DNA of 64,000 nucleotides from QPIN01 sp965224575 (lineage in GTDB: Bacteria > Pseudomonadota > Gammaproteobacteria > Methylococcales > Methylomonadaceae): positions 434,001-498,000 of the forward strand of contig CBDCZQ010000006.1 of NCBI GenBank assembly GCA_965224575.1. Direction: 5' to 3'. The notes beneath the pieces are model-generated. The model saw only the letters and a list, made by a program, of their open reading frames with translations, was not told the origin of the DNA and did not search any database. Made by a program: the position numbers and the translations under genes. How positions within the stretch are numbered: the stretch's first letter is position 1; every line of letters begins with the position of its first letter. Below, one piece after another: positions 25,494-33,856 of the stretch.

Positions 25494-26244
25494 TAGAATT
25501 ATTAGGTGTAATATAGCCAGACAATTTTAACTCTATATTCCTAGGGTTTTCCCCATCTGCAATGGCAACGATACCTTCTTGTAACATTTCTTTGGCTTGT
25601 AAAAGAGCATAAGCCTGGGCTTTTAATTTATTTGAAATAGGTAAGAATAATAAATTCGCAAACCCAACACCATAAATAGTTGCAACAAAGGCAGTCGCAA
25701 TACCAGCACCTAACGACGCAGGGTCTGTTAAGTTTTGCATAACATGAATTAAACCCACAACAGCACCTATAATACCGATAGTAGGCGCATAACCACCCAT
25801 CGCTTCATAAACCTTGGCTGCTTGCATTTCCTCATGCTCAATTGTATTAAGCTCTACATCTAAATAATTTCTAATTAATTCTGGGTCGCCACCATCAACT
25901 AAGAGTAACAAACCTTTTTTGGCAAAAGGGTCACTCTCCTTATCTGCAGCATTTTCTAGTCCTAACAAACCCTCTTTTCGTGCTATATGACTCCAGGCCA
26001 CAACTTTTTTCAGTTGCTTCCCAAGTAAAAAATTTCTTGGCTTAATAATAAGTAGTAGGACTTTAATACTATGAAAAATTATCCGTGTAGGAAAATGTAA
26101 TAATGTTGCGCCTAATGTGCCGCCTAATACAATAAGTAAAGCAGGAAAATTAATTAAAGAGGTTAAACTTCCACCTTCTAAAAAGTTTCCACCTAAAATA
26201 GCAGCAAAGCCTAATAAAACACCAATAATACTTAAAATATCCAT
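25486..26244 (-). CDS. motC: Flagellar stator protein MotC (MotA family)
   Basis: A 252-residue MotA/TolQ-family membrane protein with four hydrophobic segments (~3-22, ~32-50, ~150-170, ~185-205). ALLIVLGGTLGATLLHFP and the GGYAPTIGIIGAVVGLIHVM segment are characteristic. With MotD it forms the second, MotCD-type stator known from Pseudomonas. Its ATG shares a base with the stop of cheB, so translation is coupled. Confidence 0.94.
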   Translation of the reverse strand: MDILSIIGVLLGFAAILGGNFLEGGSLTSLINFPALLIVLGGTLGATLLHFPTRIIFHSIKVLLLIIKPRNFLLGKQLKKVVAWSHIARKEGLLGLENAADKESDPFAKKGLLLLVDGGDPELIRNYLDVELNTIEHEEMQAAKVYEAMGGYAPTIGIIGAVVGLIHVMQNLTDPASLGAGIATAFVATIYGVGFANLLFLPISNKLKAQAYALLQAKEMLQEGIVAIADGENPRNIELKLSGYITPNNSNG

Positions 26245-27335
26245 TAACCTAGTCTTGTAAATTCATGCGCTATTTCATCAAGACTTAAAACCTTATCCGC
26301 AAGGTTTGCATCGACAATTGCTTTAGGCATTCCGTAAATAGTAGAACTGGCCTCATCCTGAGCCCAAATTGAAAACCCTTTCTGTTTTAATTTTATTGCC
26401 CCCTCTTTTCCATCAGTCCCCATTCCTGTCAAAACTAACGTCAAAACATTAGCTGAGTAATGTTCTAAAATTGATGCTAGCGTTATATCCGCACAAGGAC
26501 TGAATAGTTCACCTTCTTGTTTTGTTCTAATTGAAACTTTTTTCTTTCCTATTGAGCTATTTACTTCCATTTGCATTCCTCCTGGACCTACTAAAACCAC
26601 TCCAGCAGTCAAACTATCACCATCAACAGCTTCTTTTACTTTCACTTGGCAAACTTGATTTAATCTTTCAGCAAAACTGTTGGTAAAATCTTTAGGCATA
26701 TGCTGAACTATCAAAGCTGGAAATGGGCAATTAGCTGAAAGCTGAGTTAGCACTTTTTGAATCGCAACAGGCCCTCCAGTGGAAGCAACTATCACTAACA
26801 ATTCAATTTTTCTATTATTAGTTCTAACGGAAGATAAAAGCTGTTTTTGAATTTTTGCACTATCTGAAGGTGATTTTAATTTTGGACGGATATCTGTTTT
26901 ATTAGAACTAGCATCAAAAATTGATCTGATTTTTTTAGTCTGTTTTGCAACATTACGAACACTTCTTCTAAGTATCCGTTTAGCTAATTCTTTATTACCA
27001 TCAATTTGTTCTAATTGTTTTGGTAAAAAGTCAATGGCTCCTGCATCAAGTGCATCAAGCGTTGCTTTAGCACCTACTTTTGTTGCAGCCGAAAACATTA
27101 ATATAGCCGTAGGGCATTTAGCCATGATTTGTTTAACTGCTGTAATACCGTCCATAATTGGCATTTCAACATCCATGGTAATAACATCAGGTTTTAATTG
27201 GGTAGCTAAAATAACGGCTTCTCTACCATTTAATGCAAAACCAACAATTTTAAAGTCTGCTTCTTCCTCTAGTACTCTTTGTATACTTTTACATATAAAA
27301 GTAGAGTCATCGACAATTAATACTCGAATAGTCAT
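26244..27335 (-). CDS. cheB: Chemotaxis methylesterase/glutamine deamidase CheB
   Basis: A 363-residue protein with an N-terminal receiver (LIVDDS, then phospho-acceptor Asp in VITMDVEMPIMDG) and a C-terminal methylesterase. The catalytic Ser is in VASTGGP, the His in VQHMPKDF, and the Asp in LTGMGTDG. It removes methyl groups from chemoreceptors for adaptation after CheA phosphorylation. No CheR is in the window. It lies directly after cheA. Confidence 0.96.
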   Translation of the reverse strand: MTIRVLIVDDSTFICKSIQRVLEEEADFKIVGFALNGREAVILATQLKPDVITMDVEMPIMDGITAVKQIMAKCPTAILMFSAATKVGAKATLDALDAGAIDFLPKQLEQIDGNKELAKRILRRSVRNVAKQTKKIRSIFDASSNKTDIRPKLKSPSDSAKIQKQLLSSVRTNNRKIELLVIVASTGGPVAIQKVLTQLSANCPFPALIVQHMPKDFTNSFAERLNQVCQVKVKEAVDGDSLTAGVVLVGPGGMQMEVNSSIGKKKVSIRTKQEGELFSPCADITLASILEHYSANVLTLVLTGMGTDGKEGAIKLKQKGFSIWAQDEASSTIYGMPKAIVDANLADKVLSLDEIAHEFTRLG

Positions 27336-27350
27336 GTCTATAAAGCAAAG

Positions 27351-29678
27351 CTACGCCACATACCTTTTCATTAACCCTGGAACATCTAGAATCAATGCGA
27401 TTTGCCCATCACCTGTAATTGTTGCGCCAGCCAAGCCATCTAATCCTTGTAATTTAGCGCCTAAGGGTTTTATAACAACTTCTTCCTGCCCAATCAGCTG
27501 GTCAACGACAAAACCAATTTGTCTTCCGCCTGAGTTAACAACAACAACATGCCCCGTTGTTTGCTTATCAGCAACATAATTCGGATCATTCACCAACCAG
27601 TCACTTAGAAAGAATAAAGGTAAAGCTCTATCCCTAACCATAATAACTAACTGTCCATCAACTACATTAGTAGTTTTCAAATCTAAATCTAAAATTTCTA
27701 GGACACTTGCTAAAGGTAGAGCAAATGCCTGTCCTCCAAGAACAACCATCAGTGTAGGCATAATGGCAAGAGTTAGAGGTACTTTAATAATAATTGTACT
27801 ACCTTCGCCTTCTACTGAATCAATTTCAACTACGCCATTCATTTGATTAATGCGGGTTTTTACGACATCCATTCCCACACCTCGTCCTGACACATCTGAA
27901 ATTTCTGTTTTAGTTGAAAAACCGGGCATAAATATCAGGTTAAAACACTCTTTATCATCAAGCCTTTGCGCAGTTTCTTCATCCATTAATCCTTTTTCAA
28001 CAACCACTTTCCTAAGCACATCCGCATTCATTCCCTTACCATTATCCTTAATTGATAACTGAATATGGTCACCTTCTTGCGATGCGGATAACACCACAAG
28101 ACCTTCTCTCTCTTTTCCTGCTGTCACTCTATCCTCAGGTGACTCAATCCCGTGATCTACTGCATTTCTAACTAAATGTACTAACGGATCGGCTAACGCT
28201 TCAACTAAGTTTTTATCTAAGTCGGTTTCTTCTCCAACTAACTCTAGTTTAATCTCTTTTTTAAGGCTTCTGGAAAGATCCCTAACAACGCGTGGAAAAC
28301 GTCCAAAGACTTTCTTTATTGGCTGCATTCTTGTTTTCATCACTGCTAACTGCAAATCTGCAGTCACAATATCCAAATTTGAAACAGCCTTGGCTAAAGG
28401 CTCATTAGCTTCAGCTTCAGAAGCCTTGAGGGTTTGAAATCTATTTCTGACTAAAACCAGTTCTCCAACCATATTCATAATCTCATCAAGAATATGGGTA
28501 TCAACACGAACCGTTGTTTCAGCTTGAGGAGTTGCTGCTTTTGTAGCTCCTTTTGCTTTTGCCGCTGCTTTTTCTTTTACAGGTGCTTTTGCTGGTTTAG
28601 TTTTTACTTGTGTGTGCTCAGGCTCTTTTTTAAGCACTGGCTCTACAGGTTTGGGTATTTTTTCTATTTGCGGCTCAACGTCTTCCTTACTTGTTGTAAC
28701 ACTGACTTCCGGTGCAACTTCTTGTTTCTTTGTTTTTATCTCAGCAACCGAGCTATTAAATTTTCCTTTCCCATGAAGCTCATCTAATAAATTATCAAAC
28801 TCTTCTTCGGTTATATCAGCTGAAGAAATTTGCTCAGCCACCTTTTCATCCAATAAACTTTTTGCTGAGAAAGATCCTTTGCCATGCAATTCATCTAACA
28901 AATTATCAAATTCTTCTTCCGTTATATCACCTGGATTAATTTCTGACTTTGTGATTTCTTTTTCTGCCGGACTTGACTCAACTTTTTTATCATCCAATAA
29001 ACTTTTTGCAGAGAAAGACCCTTTCCCATGCAAATCATCTAACAAATTATCAAATTCTTCTTCTGTTATATCACCTGGATTAATTTCTGACTTTGTGATT
29101 TCTTTTTCTGCAGAACTTAAGGTCGTAGTTTCATTCTCTTCTAACGCACCTGAAACATCATCAAACATTGCTCCAAACTGTTGCTCAACTATATCAGTAG
29201 CGGCAGAATGTTCTGACACGTCTTCTTCTACAGATAATGTTTCTTCTGCTTCAACAGGCTCAGGCTCAACTTCATCTATTTTTTCTGCTCCTGCACGAGT
29301 AAAAGCTTGCAATCTTGTCAACAAACTTTCATCAGCCTCTTCTGGGTCAACACCCGTCTTAACCTGATCAAACATTACATTAACAATATCAACAACTTCT
29401 AGAATTACATCCATTAATTCAGCAGAAACTTGACGTTCGCCCTGTCTCAATATATCAAAAACATCCTCAGCCTTATGACAAACAGCAACTAAAGGATCTA
29501 AAGCTAAAAAACCAGCCCCTCCTTTAATCGTATGAAAACCTCGAAAAATAGCATTTAGTAAGTCAAAATTATCTGGTGATTGCTCAAGCTCCACCAGTTG
29601 CTCTCCTAATAACTCAAGAATTTCACCTGCTTCTACTAGAAAATCTTGTAATATTTCATCATCCAGATCAATTGCCAT
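27351..29678 (-). CDS. cheA: Chemotaxis histidine kinase CheA
   Basis: A 775-residue kinase. The HPt domain has the phospho-acceptor H49 in FHTIKGGAGFL. A long acidic linker (~110-380) holds three copies of an ITEEEFDNLLD(D/E)LHGKG motif (from ~193 to 306). Dimerisation begins at ~391, the ATP-binding N box is HLVRNAVDHG (~501), the G box DNGKGM (~545), and a CheW-like P5 domain ends the protein. No clear P2 CheY-binding domain is seen; the repeats take its place. It phosphorylates CheY and CheB. Confidence 0.96.
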   Translation of the reverse strand: MAIDLDDEILQDFLVEAGEILELLGEQLVELEQSPDNFDLLNAIFRGFHTIKGGAGFLALDPLVAVCHKAEDVFDILRQGERQVSAELMDVILEVVDIVNVMFDQVKTGVDPEEADESLLTRLQAFTRAGAEKIDEVEPEPVEAEETLSVEEDVSEHSAATDIVEQQFGAMFDDVSGALEENETTTLSSAEKEITKSEINPGDITEEEFDNLLDDLHGKGSFSAKSLLDDKKVESSPAEKEITKSEINPGDITEEEFDNLLDELHGKGSFSAKSLLDEKVAEQISSADITEEEFDNLLDELHGKGKFNSSVAEIKTKKQEVAPEVSVTTSKEDVEPQIEKIPKPVEPVLKKEPEHTQVKTKPAKAPVKEKAAAKAKGATKAATPQAETTVRVDTHILDEIMNMVGELVLVRNRFQTLKASEAEANEPLAKAVSNLDIVTADLQLAVMKTRMQPIKKVFGRFPRVVRDLSRSLKKEIKLELVGEETDLDKNLVEALADPLVHLVRNAVDHGIESPEDRVTAGKEREGLVVLSASQEGDHIQLSIKDNGKGMNADVLRKVVVEKGLMDEETAQRLDDKECFNLIFMPGFSTKTEISDVSGRGVGMDVVKTRINQMNGVVEIDSVEGEGSTIIIKVPLTLAIMPTLMVVLGGQAFALPLASVLEILDLDLKTTNVVDGQLVIMVRDRALPLFFLSDWLVNDPNYVADKQTTGHVVVVNSGGRQIGFVVDQLIGQEEVVIKPLGAKLQGLDGLAGATITGDGQIALILDVPGLMKRYVA
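28761..29102 (-). repeat. Three tandem docking-type repeats within cheA
   Basis: Three copies of a segment whose core is DITEEEFDNLLDELHGKG occur at residues ~203, ~251 and ~288. The first two units are ~48 residues long and nearly identical in DNA as well, including a KEITKSEINPG lead-in and a SFSAKSLLD tail. The third is shorter and more diverged. This points to recent duplication inside the linker. Confidence 0.9.
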
Positions 29679-29687
29679 GTTTCTTCC

Positions 29688-30413
29688 TCAAAACCCTAAA
29701 CTTGATAAAAGATCGTCTACATCATCCTGGTTCTCAACTACATCCCCAGCTTTATCATCTATACCAGGCACAACAGGCCCAGGCAATGCTATTTCTTCAC
29801 TGGTTTTTTTAGATCCATTGCTCTTAGCACCTGAAATCCGAACTAATTCGACCATGCTAGATTCTACATCCTGAACCAAACTAATAACTTTCTTTATTAT
29901 TTGTCCTGTTATATCTTGAAAACCCTGAGCCATCAAAATCTCATTAAGTCCTCTTTGAACTTGCTGTAATGCTCCTTTTGACTCTTTAAAGTAATGTGTT
30001 ATTTCAGTTGTCATTCCTTTAAATTCTTCAAAAGGCATTTCTTTAACTAAAAAGCGTTCCCATTTTTCTGATAATTGTTCAGCATGTTTATTTAATTCTT
30101 CCGAGACCGGTAGTAAATTTTCAACTACATTTAATGTCTCATTGGCGGCTTGCTCAGTCATGGTAATAACATATTGCAACCGCTCTTTTGCATCTGGAAT
30201 ATCCGTTTCTGTTATCGAAGCAAGATTAGCATCTAGACTCATTCCTCCCATAGTGTCATGTAATTGACGTGTTATTCTGCCAACTTCATGAAATATTTCG
30301 GTCTCTCTTTGACTTGAAATTTCATCTAACAAACTATCTACATCTGACTCTTTACCTTGTTCTAAGGCCGTGACCAATTTTTTTGCTAGCTCTAAGCGAC
30401 TATCATTTGTCAT
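29688..30413 (-). CDS. cheZ: CheY-P phosphatase CheZ
   Basis: A 241-residue, all-helical protein. The long central helices carry the catalytic Gln region (GFQDITGQIIKKVISLVQDVE, of which QDITGQ is the core). The C-terminal peptide DDVDDLLSSLGF is the conserved CheY-binding tail. It dephosphorylates CheY-P to end the motor signal. It lies 10 bases from cheA and 11 from cheY on the same strand. Confidence 0.95.
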   Translation of the reverse strand: MTNDSRLELAKKLVTALEQGKESDVDSLLDEISSQRETEIFHEVGRITRQLHDTMGGMSLDANLASITETDIPDAKERLQYVITMTEQAANETLNVVENLLPVSEELNKHAEQLSEKWERFLVKEMPFEEFKGMTTEITHYFKESKGALQQVQRGLNEILMAQGFQDITGQIIKKVISLVQDVESSMVELVRISGAKSNGSKKTSEEIALPGPVVPGIDDKAGDVVENQDDVDDLLSSLGF

Positions 30414-30424
30414 TTTCTATCCCT

Positions 30425-30811
30425 CTAACCGTCAATACGTTCAAAGATTTTTTCTATTTTTTCTTTTAACGTTCCTGCGGTAAACGGTTTAATAACATAC
30501 CCATTAACACCCGCCTGAGCTGCCATAATAATCTGCTCTTTCTTAGCTTCTGCTGTTACCATTAACACAGGCATATCAACCAACTTAGGGTTTGCTCTAA
30601 CTGCTTTTAACAAATCAATTCCCGTCATACCTGGCATATTCCAATCAGTTACCAAGAAATCAATTCCACCTGCTTCTAAAATAGGCAGTGCTGTTTGCCC
30701 ATCATCAGCTTCTACTGTATTAGTAAACCCTAGATCTCTAAGTAAGTTTTTTACTATGCGCCTCATTGTTGAAAAATCATCAACAACAAGAATTTTCATA
30801 TTTTTATCCAA
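30425..30811 (-). CDS. cheY: Chemotaxis response regulator CheY
   Basis: A 128-residue single receiver domain. The acidic pocket VVDDFSTMRR, the phospho-acceptor Asp in FLVTDWNMPG, the Thr in MVTAEA and the Lys in YVIKPF are all present. Phosphorylated CheY binds FliM (whose N-terminal CheY-docking peptide is encoded at 40 kb) to switch the motor. Confidence 0.97.
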   Translation of the reverse strand: MDKNMKILVVDDFSTMRRIVKNLLRDLGFTNTVEADDGQTALPILEAGGIDFLVTDWNMPGMTGIDLLKAVRANPKLVDMPVLMVTAEAKKEQIIMAAQAGVNGYVIKPFTAGTLKEKIEKIFERIDG

Positions 30812-30835
30812 GGGAAATCTCCAGCCTATTTATAC

Positions 30836-31570
30836 TTAATTAATTTCTTCTAACCAATCAGAAAGTCTTGATCTTAATCTCAACATTGCCTGACTACTAA
30901 TTTGACTCACTCTAGATTCACTTACATTTAAAACCTCACCTATTTCACGTAAGTTTAGCTCTTCTTCGTAATAAAGCGAGACAACTAATTGTTCTCTTTC
31001 AGGCAACTGCTTAATTGCTTGCGCCAATGCCTGCTGAAATTTTTCTTTACCCAACATTTCAAAAGGCTCTATCGAGCTTTTTTCTTTATGCTCAAAGGTC
31101 TGTTCACCAGACTCAGCTAATTCTTCAACACTAAATACTTTACATCCTAACGAGTCTTGAAGAATTTGGTTATATTCTTCAATTGATATGCCTAAATGCT
31201 CTGCAATATCACTATCTTTAGCATCCCGACCTAATTTATTTTCTACTTCCTTGATTGCTTCTGACACCATTCTGGATTTTTTATGGACAGAACGTGGTGT
31301 CCAGTCTGATCTTCTGACTTCATCAAGCATCGAACCTCTGATTCTAATTCCAGCGTAGGTATCAAAACTGGCACCTTGAGAAGCATCATATTTCTGAACT
31401 GCTTCTAAAAGCCCTAACATTCCTGCTTGAATTAAATCATCGACCAGTACTGAGTCGGGCAATCGACCCATTAAGTGATAAGCAATACGCTTAACTAAAG
31501 GCATGTGCTGAACTACCAACTCATTGGTATTTCCTGCCTGCATAGTTGCATACATTGCCACTCCGCTCAT
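30836..31570 (-). CDS. fliA: Flagellar sigma factor FliA (sigma-28)
   Basis: A 244-residue sigma-70-family factor of the flagellar class. Region 2 contains LVDDLIQAGMLGLLEAVQKY and GIRIRGSMLDEVRRSDW; region 4 contains LREIGEVLNVSESRVSQISS. It drives late flagellar and chemotaxis genes and is usually held by FlgM. Its ATG overlaps the flhG stop by four bases (ATGA). Confidence 0.96.
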   Translation of the reverse strand: MSGVAMYATMQAGNTNELVVQHMPLVKRIAYHLMGRLPDSVLVDDLIQAGMLGLLEAVQKYDASQGASFDTYAGIRIRGSMLDEVRRSDWTPRSVHKKSRMVSEAIKEVENKLGRDAKDSDIAEHLGISIEEYNQILQDSLGCKVFSVEELAESGEQTFEHKEKSSIEPFEMLGKEKFQQALAQAIKQLPEREQLVVSLYYEEELNLREIGEVLNVSESRVSQISSQAMLRLRSRLSDWLEEIN

Positions 31571-32445
31571 TCAATATCTCCATTAATACTGTACTCAACC
31601 ATTCTTTCTATAAAAAACTCTAAATAGCCACCTGCTTGCTTTTTAATCGGCCAATTATCTATCCGACGAGCAAGGTCTTTAATCGCAAGTGAAGATTTGC
31701 TTCCAGGAAAGGCCTCTACAACCGGTTTTTGTTTTTGTACCGCTTTCCGCAAAGATTCATCAAAGGGAACTGCACCTACATAACCTAATGAAACATCCAG
31801 ATACCTATCAGTCACTTTTGTAAGCTTAGTAAACAATTGTTGACCTTGCTGAGAAGATTCCACCATATTTGCAACAATTTGAAATTTTTCTATATTAAAA
31901 TCTCGGTTCAATAATTTAATATAAGCGTAGGCATCGGTTAAAGACGTGGGTTCATCACAGATAACAACAATAATTTCTTGACTAGCTCTTGCAAAATTAA
32001 CCACACTTGAGGAAATCCCCGCTGCTGTATCAACAATTAAAATATCAAGATTTTGATCTATGTCACTAAACGCACTAATAATTCCGGCTTGTTCTGCGGT
32101 TGAAAGTTCAGACATATGCTGTAACCCGGAAGATGCTGGTATGACTTGCAACCCTTCTGGCCCAGTTAGCATGATATCTTTTAAACTTTTTTCACCTTTT
32201 AGGACATGCGATAAATTAAATTCCGGTGATAATCCTAATAAAATATCTACATTTGCCAGGCTCATATCGGCATCAAGTAAAGCAACTCGCTTTCCTGATT
32301 GAGATAACGCCACACCAAGGTTGACGGCTAAATTTGTTTTCCCGACACCACCTTTACCACTGGTAATGGCAATAACTCGAACAGGCTTTATTTTTTTTTG
32401 TATCATTTTTCGTATCCCAGATGCTTGATCAGATGCTTTATGCAT
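31567..32445 (-). CDS. flhG: Flagellar number regulator FlhG (FleN)
   Basis: A 292-residue MinD-like ATPase. The N-terminal DQASGIRKM motif is the FlhF-activating element of FlhG, followed by the deviant Walker A SGKGGVGKTN and Walker B ILIVDTAAGI. It restrains flagellar number together with FlhF. The frame extends to 32469, but starting at 32445 places the DQASG motif at residue ~5 as in homologues. The start overlaps the flhF stop by 8 bases. Confidence 0.94.
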   Translation of the reverse strand: MHKASDQASGIRKMIQKKIKPVRVIAITSGKGGVGKTNLAVNLGVALSQSGKRVALLDADMSLANVDILLGLSPEFNLSHVLKGEKSLKDIMLTGPEGLQVIPASSGLQHMSELSTAEQAGIISAFSDIDQNLDILIVDTAAGISSSVVNFARASQEIIVVICDEPTSLTDAYAYIKLLNRDFNIEKFQIVANMVESSQQGQQLFTKLTKVTDRYLDVSLGYVGAVPFDESLRKAVQKQKPVVEAFPGSKSSLAIKDLARRIDNWPIKKQAGGYLEFFIERMVEYSINGDIE

Positions 32446-33841
32446 AACCTTCTGACACCCAATGGTCATAACTTAAATCATTAGTATAGTCATTTTTTTC
32501 ATCAAGACCTGTCGCACTCTGGTTTATCAAATCAATAGAATCAGGATAATAAATATCCTCAGGCACTTGCTGACCATTCGTCATAAAGGCAATAGGTAAT
32601 TGATGCTCAATAATGGCTGATAAGGTTGAGCCTAGCGCAACCGTTTCATCCAGTTTAGTCAAAATACTAGCTTCTGGCTCAAACACCTTAAAAACTTTTA
32701 TAATCTCATTGATTGCCTTTTGTTGAGTCGAAGCAGACATGACTAAATAAGTTTTTATTGGCACCTCATGCTGCTGCAACGTCTGAATTTGATCAGCCAA
32801 ACGCATATCACGCTGACTCATGCCCGCTGTATCAATCAAAATTAGCTGTTTATCACTAAAACCATTAATGTGCTTGCGTAACTCATCAGCATTGGCAGCA
32901 ACTTGCATAGGTACATCTAATAACTTTGCATAGGTATTTAACTGCTCATGCGCGCCAATTCTATGATTATCAGTCGTGATCAATGCTACATTTCCAGACC
33001 CATGCTTTAAAATATATTTAGCCGCCAACTTTGCTATGGTTGTCGTTTTTCCTACCCCTGTTGGTCCAACCAAGGCAACGATCCCTCCATCTTCTAATAG
33101 ATTGTCATTAGATATGGGTAAAACTTTGGACAACATATCTTTAGCTTTTTTAAATGCTAATGCAGAATCCTTATGGCTATCTAATCGATTGGCTATTTTA
33201 ATTGACAATTTTTTTGAGATTTCCATCTCTGATAGTTTATGCAATAAATCAAGCCGTACTGGGTTACTTTTAACCCCTTGAGCCCATGATGCTTCAGATA
33301 ATTTAGTATTAAAAACTGCTTTTAACGATTTAATTTCATCTCGCATTTCCTGCATAAATGACTCAGATACTGCTGGTTTTGGCTTTTCTTGTTTCATAGC
33401 CTCAAAACTGAACTGTTTCGCCGCAGGCGCTGCTATTTTTTTTACAGCTGGTTTAGGTTTTGTCACAACAGCCTTACTTTTACTAACTAAATCTACCTTT
33501 TCAGCATACCCAACATATTGGTCAATATTCCGGCGATTGGATCTTTTTGGAATAACACCATCTTCACCTATTTTTCTTGAACTAGTCACAACATGTAATT
33601 GATCTTTCTCTGTATCAAAATTAGCTAACTCAATTTTTTTCTTTATTTTAGGCGATGTCTCTTTCGGTTGTGTTCTCAAATGCTTTTGGACTGTTTCTTC
33701 ATCAAAATCTCTTGCTGCGACAATTTCAACACCCTCATCAACTGATTTATTTGACATAATGACAGCATCAGCACCTAATTCTTCTTTAACCATTCGCATG
33801 GCTTGACGAATATCTTTTGCTACAAATCGTTTTATTTTCAT
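32438..33841 (-). CDS. flhF: Flagellar SRP-like GTPase FlhF
   Basis: A 467-residue polar placement GTPase. The N-terminal basic B domain (MKIKRFVAKDIRQAMRMVKE) is followed by a variable Lys/Pro-rich linker (~60-160), the N domain, and the G domain with P-loop GPTGVGKTT (259-267), DTAGMSQRD and TKLDE. FlhF sets the polar flagellar site and recruits FliF. It lies between flhA and flhG as in Pseudomonas and Vibrio. Confidence 0.95.
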   Translation of the reverse strand: MKIKRFVAKDIRQAMRMVKEELGADAVIMSNKSVDEGVEIVAARDFDEETVQKHLRTQPKETSPKIKKKIELANFDTEKDQLHVVTSSRKIGEDGVIPKRSNRRNIDQYVGYAEKVDLVSKSKAVVTKPKPAVKKIAAPAAKQFSFEAMKQEKPKPAVSESFMQEMRDEIKSLKAVFNTKLSEASWAQGVKSNPVRLDLLHKLSEMEISKKLSIKIANRLDSHKDSALAFKKAKDMLSKVLPISNDNLLEDGGIVALVGPTGVGKTTTIAKLAAKYILKHGSGNVALITTDNHRIGAHEQLNTYAKLLDVPMQVAANADELRKHINGFSDKQLILIDTAGMSQRDMRLADQIQTLQQHEVPIKTYLVMSASTQQKAINEIIKVFKVFEPEASILTKLDETVALGSTLSAIIEHQLPIAFMTNGQQVPEDIYYPDSIDLINQSATGLDEKNDYTNDLSYDHWVSEGYA

Positions 33842-33856
33842 TTATCTACCCTTGTA

